A stretch of DNA of 64,000 nt. Source: Clostridium sp. ZS2-4 (GTDB lineage: Bacteria > Bacillota > Clostridia > Clostridiales > Clostridiaceae). The position numbers and the translations under genes were made by a program. Position 1 is the stretch's first letter; every line of letters begins with the position of its first letter. The notes below the pieces were generated by a model. That model was not told the origin of the DNA. It searched no databases and worked only from the letters and a program-made list of their open reading frames with translations. The stretch is taken from contig NZ_JAPPRQ010000053.1 in the NCBI RefSeq assembly GCF_026719745.1, positions 124,001 through 188,000 of the forward strand, in the 5' to 3' direction. Of the stretch, positions 8,273 through 16,687 are shown piece by piece.

Positions 8273-8926
8273 TTATAACTGCATAACTCCCACATTATCT
8301 GACACTATTAAATCAGCTTCAGTTGTTTTTACTACTTCATCAACAGTAACTCCTGGAGCTACTTCTTTTAGCACAAGCCCTTTATCAGTTACTTCAATTA
8401 CAGCTTTATCCGTTATTATAAGGTCAACTACTCCAGCAGCTGATAATGGTAAAGTACACTTCTTAAGTATCTTGGAATTTCCTTCTTTATCGGTATGACC
8501 TAAAGCAGCTATTACCTTTTTAGCTCCAACTAAAAGATCCATTGCTCCTCCCATACCCGGAACAAACTTTCCCGGTATTTTCCAGTTAGCAATATTTCCT
8601 TGTTGATCTACTTCAAGCGCACCTAAAACTGTCATATCTACATGTCCACCTCTAATGATGCAAAATGAGAAAGATAAATCAAATGCTGATGAGCCTGGAA
8701 GCATTGTGATTGGTTCTCCTCCTGCATTTCCCAAGTCCGGATCTGATTCTCCTTTTTTTGGTGCAGGACCAAATAATAATCCCCCATTTTCTGTTTGTAA
8801 AACTACATCTATTCCTTCTGGAATATAATTTGCAGACATAGTAGGCATTCCAAATCCAAGATTAGCAACCATTCCGGATTTAAATTCCTTTGCAATTCTA
8901 CGAGCAATTATTTCTCTAGCATTCAC
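8273..8926 (-). CDS. ctfB: acetate/butyrate:acetoacetate CoA-transferase, subunit B
   Basis: A 217-residue beta subunit of a family I CoA-transferase. The catalytic glutamate is Glu46 in QTENGGLLFG, and the downstream region AGGEPITMLPGSSAF is typical of the family. Together with subunit A (14 bases upstream) it moves CoA between acetoacetyl-CoA and acetate or butyrate, a step used in acid reassimilation and acetone formation by clostridia. A strong ribosome site GGGGAGGGG precedes the ATG. An acetoacetate decarboxylase is not next to it. A role as a general 3-oxoacid CoA-transferase cannot be excluded. Confidence 0.9.
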   Translation of the reverse strand: MNAREIIARRIAKEFKSGMVANLGFGMPTMSANYIPEGIDVVLQTENGGLLFGPAPKKGESDPDLGNAGGEPITMLPGSSAFDLSFSFCIIRGGHVDMTVLGALEVDQQGNIANWKIPGKFVPGMGGAMDLLVGAKKVIAALGHTDKEGNSKILKKCTLPLSAAGVVDLIITDKAVIEVTDKGLVLKEVAPGVTVDEVVKTTEADLIVSDNVGVMQL

Positions 8927-8940
8927 TTAATACCCCTCCC

Positions 8941-9657
8941 CTATCTTAACTTCTTATTTTTAGTCCATAATTCTTCAAAATAATTTTTTCTGTCTTCAAA
9001 TGAATTTCCTTTAACAATTATATCCACCAATATTCCCGGTGTTCCAACATGATTGTAAGGAATTTCTCCAACTTCAACTATTTCATCAACTTCAGCAATT
9101 ACCAAATCAGCAGCAGTTGCCATAACAGGATTTGAATTTAAAGATGTTCCTCTATATTCAATGTTCCCAGCCTTGTCTGCTCTATATCCTTTTATTATTG
9201 CTACATTTGCTTTTAATGGAGGGTATACTAAATATTCCTTTCCATCTACAACTAATTTATCTCTTCCTTCTTCTGCTTCAGTACCTAACCCTGTTGGGGT
9301 AACTACAGCTCCAAGTCCTGCTCCGCCTGCACGAATTCTTTCTACCCAAGTTCCCATAGGGTTAAATTCTACTTCTAACTCTCCAGTATTATATTGTTTT
9401 ACAAGTTCAGGGTCAGTACCTATATGAGCACCTATAAATTTTTTAATTTGCTTATTTGCTGAAAGCTTGCCAATATCCAATCCTCCACCAGGATAACCTC
9501 CAACTACCCCTATTAAGGTTAAATCCTTCACATTTGATTGAGCAAGTTCATCAATCATTTTTAATGGAGCACCAACACCTAGAAATCCGCCAATCATTAC
9601 TGTCATACCATCTTTAATGTTACTTACAGCTTGCTCTGTAGTTTTAATAACAGCCAT
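8941..9657 (-). CDS. ctfA: acetate/butyrate:acetoacetate CoA-transferase, subunit A
   Basis: A 238-residue alpha subunit. The CoA-binding glycine motif is seen in MIGGFLGVGAPLKMIDEL near residues 21-38, and RAGGAGLGAVVTPTGLGT follows as in AtoD/CtfA proteins. It is the first gene of a two-gene unit with ctfB. The ribosome site AGGGGG precedes the ATG. Directly upstream is the last 34 or so codons of a decayed transporter gene on the same strand, which suggests that the original operon also carried an uptake protein. Confidence 0.9.
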   Translation of the reverse strand: MAVIKTTEQAVSNIKDGMTVMIGGFLGVGAPLKMIDELAQSNVKDLTLIGVVGGYPGGGLDIGKLSANKQIKKFIGAHIGTDPELVKQYNTGELEVEFNPMGTWVERIRAGGAGLGAVVTPTGLGTEAEEGRDKLVVDGKEYLVYPPLKANVAIIKGYRADKAGNIEYRGTSLNSNPVMATAADLVIAEVDEIVEVGEIPYNHVGTPGILVDIIVKGNSFEDRKNYFEELWTKNKKLR

Positions 9658-9699
9658 TTTAATTCCCCCTGTTAACTATTTTTTAGACTAATTTTGTGC

Positions 9700-9822
9700 T
9701 TACATAACTATCTTTATGATTGGCTTAGTGCAAAATATTCCTATAATATTTAAAACACAAGCTGTAATAAAAGCTTTTCCGTAATCTCCACCTAGTACCC
9801 AATAAGAAAGAAATACTTTAAT
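9700..9822 (-). pseudogene. C-terminal remnant of a membrane transporter
   Basis: The minus strand encodes IKVFLSYWVLGGDYGKAF, then a hydrophobic stretch ITACVLNIIGIF and CTKPIIKIVM with a TAA stop. No start codon or upstream domain remains; a TGA closes the frame upstream. It reads like the last membrane segment of a transporter that once preceded ctfA. The family cannot be named from so little sequence. Confidence 0.4.
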
Positions 9823-9927
9823 ATTGTATCAAAGCTTAAAGATGAAGCCCTAAAAAATTGTAGAGACATAATAGGATTTACTTTTTGCGAGCAACTTTGT
9901 AAAATAGAAAAATATCTAGACGCGTAA
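9802..9927 (+). pseudogene. C-terminal remnant of an unidentified protein
   Basis: On the plus strand the frame reads IRKKYFNIVSKLKDEALKNC, then RDIIGFTFCEQLCKIEKYLDA and stops with TAA. It has no start. It abuts the transporter remnant on the other strand, so the two probably met by deletion or insertion. The composition would suit the end of a transposase, but I do not recognise a family. The rest of the 331-base gap between ctfA and the RTX gene holds only these remnants and a terminator. Confidence 0.35.
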
Positions 9928-9932
9928 CAATT

Positions 9933-9968
9933 AAACACTCAATAGTTTCATCGTCCCATTGAGTGTTT
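9933..9968. terminator. intrinsic terminator of the RTX gene
   Basis: Arms AAACACTCAAT / ATTGAGTGTTT around a 14-base loop, 20 bases past the RTX stop on the minus strand. Confidence 0.75.
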
Positions 9969-9988
9969 ATATTTTATAAATTATTTAT

Positions 9989-12900
9989 TTATATTGATTG
10001 TGACGATACAAAATACTGACCTATAACTTCTCTGACTTCATCTGGTTTTTCATTTATTGCTTCACTCCAGCTCATTCCTGTATTTTGAGTAAATGTTGCC
10101 ATAGCTTGAATTAATTGATCTACTTGCGTGTTTTGTAAATTATGTCCATAATTCGTCATAATATTTTCTACTTGGTAATCTCCACCACTATACCATGACT
10201 CAATTGTTACTTTATCATTAGTACCATTAATTTTAATAACCATATCATTTTCATTTCGCTCAAAAATTAAATCTGAATAATTTGACATAAACCCTATTTT
10301 GTCTGTACTATTAGTATCACTATCATAATTATTTATCGTATCTTCTCCAAAACTTCCTGAAAACTCATAGAAATCATTTCCTGCACCACCATTTAAATAA
10401 TCATTTCCTTCATCACCTATTAAATAATCATCTCCTTCATTTCCATAAATTCTATCATTTCCTAAAAGTCCACGAATAACATCACCTTCAGATGAACCGT
10501 ATATTTCGTCATCTCCTCCATATACTTCATTTATTATTTGCATCATATCTAATGTATTCCCATCAGCAAATTCTATTCTTTGTATACTATTCTTATACCA
10601 GTCTTCTATTATTATTTGATCTTCTTCTACTTCCGTTTTTATTACTAAATTGACTCCATCTCTCACTATATCTATATTTTGTTGATTTATTCCTTCTCCT
10701 AATCTTAATACTTGAATATTATCAGCTATATTAACAGGATCTATTCTAGTAACAGTATGTCTTCCATCTCCTACATTATATACATACGTATTATTTCCTT
10801 CTCCTTGGTACGGCATATCATATAATGATTCTTCTATTTCTTCTGCTGTTAGTACACTTCCGTTTTTAAACTCAATTCTATCTAATTTGTTTCCTTCATA
10901 CCATTTTACTATTTTTATTTGATCTTCTTCTGTTTCTGTCTTTATTATTACATCTGCCCCATCCATTACTATATCTATATTGTGTTGATCTATTCCTTCT
11001 CCTAATCTTAATACATCTTCACTATTATAACTTGTAAAAATAGAATCTCTTCCATCTCCTACATTATATACATATACATTGTTTCCTTCTCGTCCATACA
11101 AAACATCATTTCCTTCTCCACCTTCTAACACATCATCTTCCGTACCACCATAAAGTTCATCATCTCCTATACCACCATAGAGTTTATTATCTCCTGTACC
11201 ACCATGGAGTTTATCATCTCCACCAAGTCCATAGATCTCATATTGTATATTATCAACATTTGATCCTTTCAGTGTTTCATCCATTTCCGTTCCTCTTAAC
11301 AGCATATTCTTAAACTTATCATCTATTATTTCCTTATTCCACACTTCTCCATCTGCAAATTCTATTTGTTCCATTCTCATGCTTGAATTGATAAAGTAGT
11401 CTTTTAAAGTAATGGTATCTTCCGTTCCAGATATTCTTAATTCCAAGTCACTAGTACTTGTTTCACTTACCCTCCAACTCACTTCATTTGATGCTATATC
11501 TGTAAATTTAATTTTATCTACTTCTTGTTCATTGCTTTGATTATCATATATTGTATCTTTACCAAACCCTTTGCTGAATTCATACACATCACTTCCGGAA
11601 CCACCATCTAGATAATCATTACCTTCTTCTCCTAGTAAGGTATCATTTCCATTTTCTCCATATAACTCATCGTCTCCTGTGCCGCCTATTACTTCATCAT
11701 CGTCATTTCCACCATATAGTTTGTCGTCTTCACTTCCTCCATCTATCTTGTCATTTCCGTTATATCCATATATAGTGTCTTTTCCACCTAATCCTTTGAT
11801 TTCATCATTACCTTCGTTGTATCCATATAGAAGATTATTTTCATCATCACCTATTAGTACAGCTTTCTTTACATAGTCTACATCCCACTTTGTTCCATCT
11901 GCAAATTCTATCTCTTCTACCTTATAGCTATCTGAACTAAAGTAGTTTCTTACTGTTACTTGATTTTCTGTCCCTTGTAGGATTAATTCTAGATCGCTTA
12001 CATTTTTTCTTATTTTTATGTCTTTTGCTTCGATTCCTTCTCCCATTATTAACTTATCTATATTTCCATTGGTATCGTCATACTCATGTATTGTATCTTT
12101 TCCATAACCTTTTCTGAATATATAAGTATCATTTCCATACTCACCTTGTAAATAGTCATTTCCTATTCCACCATCTAATATATCCTCTCCATTCCCACCA
12201 TATAGCTTGTCATCTCCACTTCCACCATATAGCTTGTCATTTCCATTATATCCATATATGGTATCTTCTCCACCTAATCCATTGATTTCATCATTATCTT
12301 CGTTGTATCCATATAGACGATTGTTTTCATCATTGCCTATTAGTAACGCTTTCTTTACATAGTCTACATCCCACTTTGTTCCATCTGCAAATTCTATCTC
12401 TTCTACCTTACAGCTATCTAAACGGAAGTAGTCTGTTACTGTTACTTGATCTTCTGTTCCTTCTAGGATTAATTCTAGATCACTTCCATTTTTTCTTATC
12501 TTTATGTCTTTTGCTTCGATTCCTTCTCCCATTATTAACTTATCTATATTTCCTTTGGTGTAATCATACTCACATATGGTATCTTTTCCATAACCTTTTC
12601 TGAATATATAAGTATCATTTCCAGAACCACCTTCTAGATAATCATCTCCTTCTTCTCCCACAAGAATATCATCTCCTGAGTTTCCATAAAGCTTATCATT
12701 ACCTTCTCCTCCGTCTAGTATATCTTCTCCATTTCCCCCTGATATAGTATCATTTCCTTCAAAGCCCCAAATCGCTTCATTTTCATTTGTACCTGTAAGG
12801 GAATCTTTCTCGCTTGTACCTACCATTTCAACTTTGTTGGCAGCATCTATGATGTGAGCATATTCCGTGAAGCCTTTGGATACAAAGGCTTCACGGAATA

Positions 12901-13402
12901 TTTCAAAATTGACTATATCTAAAATCTGAAGTTGATACATATTTGCAATAAATTGTCTTAATAGTGCTTTACCTTCTTCTGGGTCACTTGAAATACGAGT
13001 TAATATTTCAGATGTCACCCCTGAAAGATCAAGCTTTACACTATTTGTTTTGTCATCCCAGGTCAAAGTAGTTTTGCTATACAGCTCCTTAAAGTCTGTT
13101 TGTGCTATAAGCTGTGAATACACGCAAGTTACAAGCTTGTTAAATGCACTTAACAGCAAAGGTGTTGCCTGCCCATGTGGGTTAGGATCTTTTTCATTCC
13201 AGCACCATGTACCTACATATTCTTCGCCTAACAATTCTTCAAGAGCTTCTAATTTTCTAGCATCACCAATAGCATTACCATAAATTCTAGTAGCTGCACG
13301 GCTATTAGGATCTATTCCTTCTACCCCTGTCCATGCATAAATAATGCTCATCACTAGTTGCTTTCTAACAGCAACATCAGATTCATTGACAAACTGTTCC
13401 AC
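9989..13402 (-). CDS. RTX calcium-binding repeat protein, C-terminal segment of an interrupted gene
   Basis: An 1137-residue segment opening with GTG after an in-frame TAA at 13409-13411. It is the natural continuation of the two segments upstream in the same frame. After an N-terminal helical region (LVEQFVNESD; TGVEGIDPNSRAA), five clusters of RTX nonapeptides (GGxGNDxLxG) alternate with the domain that commonly accompanies them (GYGKDTIxEYD ... VEEIEFADGTKWD), present in at least five copies. Such repeats bind calcium outside the cell and fold after type I secretion; the non-repetitive C-terminal 60 residues would carry the export signal. A terminator follows. Translation from GTG alone lacks a good ribosome site, so this part is probably silent unless the TAA is read through. 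Confidence 0.85.
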   Translation of the reverse strand: MEQFVNESDVAVRKQLVMSIIYAWTGVEGIDPNSRAATRIYGNAIGDARKLEALEELLGEEYVGTWCWNEKDPNPHGQATPLLLSAFNKLVTCVYSQLIAQTDFKELYSKTTLTWDDKTNSVKLDLSGVTSEILTRISSDPEEGKALLRQFIANMYQLQILDIVNFEIFREAFVSKGFTEYAHIIDAANKVEMVGTSEKDSLTGTNENEAIWGFEGNDTISGGNGEDILDGGEGNDKLYGNSGDDILVGEEGDDYLEGGSGNDTYIFRKGYGKDTICEYDYTKGNIDKLIMGEGIEAKDIKIRKNGSDLELILEGTEDQVTVTDYFRLDSCKVEEIEFADGTKWDVDYVKKALLIGNDENNRLYGYNEDNDEINGLGGEDTIYGYNGNDKLYGGSGDDKLYGGNGEDILDGGIGNDYLQGEYGNDTYIFRKGYGKDTIHEYDDTNGNIDKLIMGEGIEAKDIKIRKNVSDLELILQGTENQVTVRNYFSSDSYKVEEIEFADGTKWDVDYVKKAVLIGDDENNLLYGYNEGNDEIKGLGGKDTIYGYNGNDKIDGGSEDDKLYGGNDDDEVIGGTGDDELYGENGNDTLLGEEGNDYLDGGSGSDVYEFSKGFGKDTIYDNQSNEQEVDKIKFTDIASNEVSWRVSETSTSDLELRISGTEDTITLKDYFINSSMRMEQIEFADGEVWNKEIIDDKFKNMLLRGTEMDETLKGSNVDNIQYEIYGLGGDDKLHGGTGDNKLYGGIGDDELYGGTEDDVLEGGEGNDVLYGREGNNVYVYNVGDGRDSIFTSYNSEDVLRLGEGIDQHNIDIVMDGADVIIKTETEEDQIKIVKWYEGNKLDRIEFKNGSVLTAEEIEESLYDMPYQGEGNNTYVYNVGDGRHTVTRIDPVNIADNIQVLRLGEGINQQNIDIVRDGVNLVIKTEVEEDQIIIEDWYKNSIQRIEFADGNTLDMMQIINEVYGGDDEIYGSSEGDVIRGLLGNDRIYGNEGDDYLIGDEGNDYLNGGAGNDFYEFSGSFGEDTINNYDSDTNSTDKIGFMSNYSDLIFERNENDMVIKINGTNDKVTIESWYSGGDYQVENIMTNYGHNLQNTQVDQLIQAMATFTQNTGMSWSEAINEKPDEVREVIGQYFVSSQSI
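12861..12900. repeat. perfect 18-bp inverted repeat inside the RTX coding region
   Basis: TATTCCGTGAAGCCTTTG and its exact complement CAAAGGCTTCACGGAATA flank the four bases GATA. It encodes part of the segment FREAFVSKGFTEYAH without breaking the frame. Confidence 0.9.
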
Positions 13403-13408
13403 AAGGGT

Positions 13409-14710
13409 TTACAGACGCTTGCTACTATCCCTCATCATGGTCTGATGCAAGCTGCGGACATTTCCAAAACCTTTTAGTTCAGGTAAATTAGCTATTTCTA
13501 TCGTTTCTTCAATCAGATTAGTGGAGGTTGAATGAATGGCATCAGTCTTAAACCAGACATCATCAATTGCTCCAGTTGTACCATCTGCCTTGGTAAACGT
13601 CCCTGTCTGTTTGTGATCATTCCCCTGATCATCTACAACTGTTGTACTTCTATACCCTGTATTAATAGATGCTATCCCTGCATCCATAAGTGTGATAAGT
13701 TCTCCAGTATTAGTCACACCATCACCATTAGCATCTTTCCAAACGCGCAACTGACTATAAATAGCATCATTAATGTCGATTTTGCCATCACGGTTATCGT
13801 CGAGTTCTGCCAGAGCAGCAAACCCATTAGCTGCTTTTGTGCCATCATTCAGCAAAGTATTGTTCCCAAAGAGTTCTTTTCCACTGTCAATAATACCATT
13901 ACCATTAATATCACGTACTAACAATCCATCATCCTTACCTACCCATGCAGACTTTTCAGCAAAGCCGTTGTTATCGTGATCAAAGTTAATGCCATCCTTT
14001 AGAAGGGTGGTTTCAACACCATCACCATCAAGATCGAGAATTAAAGGAGATTTAGTGATTTCTGCAGTGTGAAAAATATCAAGCAAATTGTCAAGCATGT
14101 TGCTGAGATGCTCTCCAAACTCAGTTTCTAAAAATGGTTCTACTAAATTCTTTCCTTTAGTTAATAAATCTGGAAATGCACCTATAAATTCACCTTTAGT
14201 AATTAATTCCCTAAGACTCGTATAACCGTAGCTACTACCGTCCAGAGAAAGTCCTAATGCTGAAAAAGCTTTTAACCAATTTCTATCTATTAAATATGTC
14301 TGTGGTAAACAGTATTTGGGCTGCTTAATTATAACTTTTCTAAAGAAATTCGCTTCAGGTTTAAGTATCGAATCATATACTCTTACAGAATTTTTCTCTA
14401 ATAATGATTGAAATGCACCACCCGAAGAATATAACGAAACTCCAATATCTTGACATTTATATAAATATTCTCCCAAAGTTTTTCCAAATGTTCTACCTTT
14501 CTCTCCACCAATTAATCCGAAAAATCTTCCCACTCCCTCCCTTTCGATATATTCTATTGCACTACCTTCTGGTAAAATATCATCAAACGGAAGTGCATTA
14601 ACAATTGTAGCTACTCCTTTCTGAACATTATCTGCTCCATGTGCCATTACATAGCCACCTGGAACAGCAGCTATACCCTCTGTGCCCGCAATCAAACCAA
14701 CTCCCGTCAT
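13409..14710 (-). CDS. middle segment of the interrupted RTX gene (EF-hand-like calcium region)
   Basis: A 433-residue frame from the first ATG after the upstream TGA to the TAA at 13409-13411; the open frame itself begins at 14734. The first part has PGGYVMAHGADN, a motif seen in stalk regions of large secreted toxins. Residues near 220-340 hold four calcium-loop sequences, DLDGDGVET, DINGNGIIDSGKELFG, DDNRDGKID and DANGDGVTN, as in big RTX proteins of Gram-negative bacteria. The end, LPELKGFGNVRSLHQTMMRD, normally continues into the LVEQFV segment found right after the stop. Local base composition is richer in G+C than the surroundings (27 of 60 at 13561-13620), hinting at transfer. The ATG has no convincing ribosome site. 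Confidence 0.75.
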   Translation of the reverse strand: MTGVGLIAGTEGIAAVPGGYVMAHGADNVQKGVATIVNALPFDDILPEGSAIEYIEREGVGRFFGLIGGEKGRTFGKTLGEYLYKCQDIGVSLYSSGGAFQSLLEKNSVRVYDSILKPEANFFRKVIIKQPKYCLPQTYLIDRNWLKAFSALGLSLDGSSYGYTSLRELITKGEFIGAFPDLLTKGKNLVEPFLETEFGEHLSNMLDNLLDIFHTAEITKSPLILDLDGDGVETTLLKDGINFDHDNNGFAEKSAWVGKDDGLLVRDINGNGIIDSGKELFGNNTLLNDGTKAANGFAALAELDDNRDGKIDINDAIYSQLRVWKDANGDGVTNTGELITLMDAGIASINTGYRSTTVVDDQGNDHKQTGTFTKADGTTGAIDDVWFKTDAIHSTSTNLIEETIEIANLPELKGFGNVRSLHQTMMRDSSKRL

Positions 14711-14734
14711 AAATTGTCCACTGCCTACAACTAT

Positions 14735-15037
14735 TCATACTATGCCATCACAAACATTCCCCCATTCTGTTTCATCAATAAATTCTTTTGCTTCAGACTC
14801 TATTGATACTAAAAATCTATTCATTTCCTCTATTTCTATATTCATTTGTTCTCTTGCTTCTTCAATACTTTGATTTACGCATGCAGATACAAAATTGATT
14901 TCTCCATCTGTTGAATAGGCTAATTGATTTTGCTCTTTATAATATTCTATTGCAGCTCTTGTATATTCCTTCGAGTAATTCATTTGCGAATTAAATTCTT
15001 CTAACATATTTTCATAAGTACTAATTCCCCTACTCAT
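14735..15037 (-). CDS. N-terminal segment of the interrupted RTX gene
   Basis: A 100-codon frame with an AAGGAGG ribosome site before its ATG, ending in TGA at 14735-14737. The frame continues unbroken after that TGA (IVVGSGQFMTGVGLIAG) into the middle segment. The sequence MSRGISTYENMLEEF is followed by a helical, acidic region (EEAREQMNIEIEEMNRF). It is the only one of the three segments with a proper start, so it marks the real beginning of the 1683-codon gene. If translated alone it would give a short soluble helical protein of no known function. Confidence 0.7.
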   Translation of the reverse strand: MSRGISTYENMLEEFNSQMNYSKEYTRAAIEYYKEQNQLAYSTDGEINFVSACVNQSIEEAREQMNIEIEEMNRFLVSIESEAKEFIDETEWGNVCDGIV

Positions 15038-15061
15038 TGTAACGCCTCCTTGTATTTAATA

Positions 15062-15457
15062 TTAATTAAACCATTTACTTACAATAAATTTTATAAAATG
15101 TAACAATATTGAAATGATGTATATAATAAATGAAAAAATAGGAATAGAAACTAGTCCAACGGCTATGCTATCTTTTAGGCTATATCCTTTCCTTCTACAA
15201 AACAAAGTTACCAAAATGACAAGACCTAATAAAAATACTATTGCTCCTATAAATAAGAGGACTTCTTCTCCTACTAAAAAATCTATTGTTTGCCTAGTAA
15301 CATTTTTAAGTTGTTTAAAAATGTTATAAATAAGTGCTATTATTAAAATAACATTCCCCCAAACACTTATTGAAGATTTTTTAAACTTGTTTAATAAAAC
15401 AGTAATAATTGAAATAAGTAAAACAGTAGCCAATAAAAATACTAAAATTGTATTCAT
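15062..15457 (-). CDS. small membrane protein, unknown function
   Basis: 131 residues with about four predicted membrane helices (roughly 3-22, 33-50, 65-88 and 100-125) and a basic loop CRRKGYSLKDS. A GAGAGG ribosome site precedes the ATG. It ends 24 bases before the RTX start on the same strand and is probably co-transcribed with it. A role in secretion of, or protection from, the RTX protein is conceivable from position only. I do not recognise a family. Confidence 0.7.
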   Translation of the reverse strand: MNTILVFLLATVLLISIITVLLNKFKKSSISVWGNVILIIALIYNIFKQLKNVTRQTIDFLVGEEVLLFIGAIVFLLGLVILVTLFCRRKGYSLKDSIAVGLVSIPIFSFIIYIISILLHFIKFIVSKWFN

Positions 15458-15549
15458 TTTTTAATCAACCTCTCTTCTATAATTATAAAAATACGTTTTC
15501 TTTTCCATTTCTCTTATTTTTACATTATTAAATTTATCTGGAAATATGA

Positions 15550-15745
15550 AACTTGTCCTTGTTTGATAAATTTAATATCTTTGTTTAGAGCCTTTTATTC
15601 CTTGATCATATTGTATTCTTCTAAGCTTTTTGAATCTCTAGCTTATGTGTATGTTGTTTTTTCTGTATAATCTTTTACCTTGAACTCTTTATACTTTTTT
15701 GCATCTAATACATCTTCACTCAGTAAAAGGCTTAGATTTTAACAC
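15550..15745 (-). pseudogene. decayed coding remnant
   Basis: The minus strand reads LSLLLSEDVLDAKKYKEF, KVKDYTEKTTYT, stop, ARDSKSLEEYNMIKE, stop, KALNKDIKFIKQGQVSYFQI in one frame. Amino-acid-like composition over 65 codons with two TAA stops suggests a dead gene of the same island. The whole gap 15458-16043 contains only such remnants, repeats and hairpins. Confidence 0.4.
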
Positions 15746-15806
15746 ATTAGCTTATTTACTTTACTGTCATCTCCCTTGTTGCTTTCTGTAAGTAATCCTC
15801 TTTCAA
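15738..15806. repeat. copy 1 of a diverged repeat (C-terminal coding remnant)
   Basis: This stretch matches 17558-17627 with a few differences. On the minus strand it encodes LERGLLTESNKGDDSKVNKLMC and a stop, while the other copy encodes ERELLTATIKGDSSKVNKLMC. Shared protein sequence with silent drift shows that both derive from one duplicated gene end. Confidence 0.7.
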
Positions 15807-15850
15807 GTTTTGTAATGTTCAGTAAATTTTTAGCTTTTTAAGCTATGGTT

Positions 15851-15880
15851 TGTTAATAGAACTATTTAGTTCTATTAACA
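15851..15880. repeat. near-perfect 30-base palindrome
   Basis: Fourteen-base arms TGTTAATAGAACTA / TAGTTCTATTAACA around TT, followed on the plus strand by GCTGACTTTTTT. It may be a terminator, but no plus-strand gene precedes it. Confidence 0.7.
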
Positions 15881-15926
15881 GCTGACTTTTTTACTTCTCG
15901 CCCTTCTGTAACATGCTCCTTGTAAT

Positions 15927-16075
15927 CCCCCTTCTAATGATTAAATCACTTTTATATTTCCTATTGTCCTTTATGTTGTTGATTGAAAAGATGATAATAT
16001 AGCCCTTTTCGTTGTATAAGCTTATCATGTGGACCAAATTCTACTAAGTTTCCTCTATCAAGTACCATAATAGCA
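15927..16075. repeat. duplicated 3' end of the HlyB-type transporter gene (copy A)
   Basis: 149 bases match 18650-18798 with two mismatches and no gaps by my reading. It carries the last codons of the ABC transporter gene and its downstream sequence. The next 12 bases (16076-16087) also match the transporter gene, at 18934-18945, so this copy lost about 135 bases before joining the lipase gene. Confidence 0.9.
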
Positions 16076-16664
16076 ATTGGTGGATTTCTTCATCAAGTCC
16101 TAGCGCTTGTCCTATACCAACCCCATTAAAAGTAACTGCTTTTTTACCTGTTTTATATGCTGCGTACTGACATAATCCTCCTCCAAGGGAATGTCCTGTA
16201 TAGCTTATCTTACTCTCATCTTTAGCTTCTCCTATTATATTGTTTGCAAAATTATAAGCATCCGTAAACTGATTTGGTTTTCCAATGGCTTCATCATATA
16301 GTGACAATTGTGCATCATCCAAAAGATCTTCTAATTTAAATTTCATTACCTCAGGTTCAGTTCCTCTAAAGGCAATAACTTTTTCACCAGTGTCTATATT
16401 TTCATAAGCTACTCCAACAAACCCAGTTGTAGCGTTTTTATTTTCATAGCCTATGATTTTCCAATCATTTTGTATTTTAGTGATTTCGTCTTTCCATTTT
16501 GAATAATCTTTTTCATTTTGATTCTTGAAAACTTTACCAATTTGTAACTTGGACAAAGGTCTTTGAATATATTCTTCTTTATTTATATATTGTCCATCCT
16601 TGTTCTTATGAAAATCAATATATGCAAGCTGACTTAAAACCCTATATTCATTTTCTGTAACCAT
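16044..16664 (-). CDS. lipase/serine hydrolase-like protein, C-terminally truncated by a fusion
   Basis: 206 residues with the alpha/beta-hydrolase core: IAFRGTEPEVMKF as oxyanion region and the nucleophile elbow SYTGHSLGGGL with Ser159. Homologous class 3 lipase-like proteins are longer and need a downstream Asp and His. Here residues after about 196 (LLLWYLIEET) come from the duplicated transporter fragment, so the catalytic Asp/His part is gone and the product is probably inactive. AGGGGG precedes the ATG. In the island context it could have been a secreted effector, but it has no signal peptide or RTX repeats left. Confidence 0.75.
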   Translation of the reverse strand: MVTENEYRVLSQLAYIDFHKNKDGQYINKEEYIQRPLSKLQIGKVFKNQNEKDYSKWKDEITKIQNDWKIIGYENKNATTGFVGVAYENIDTGEKVIAFRGTEPEVMKFKLEDLLDDAQLSLYDEAIGKPNQFTDAYNFANNIIGEAKDESKISYTGHSLGGGLCQYAAYKTGKKAVTFNGVGIGQALGLDEEIHQLLLWYLIEET

Positions 16665-16687
16665 ATTTTATATCCCCCTTTTAATCT

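Noticed and set aside
12376-12603. Leucine-rich plus-strand frame within the RTX gene
   Set aside because: It results from reading the acidic RTX repeats backwards and has no ribosome site or promoter.
14735-14737. TGA as a selenocysteine codon in the RTX gene
   Set aside because: No SECIS-like hairpin is evident just downstream, a TAA interrupts the same gene further on, and RTX proteins are not selenoproteins.
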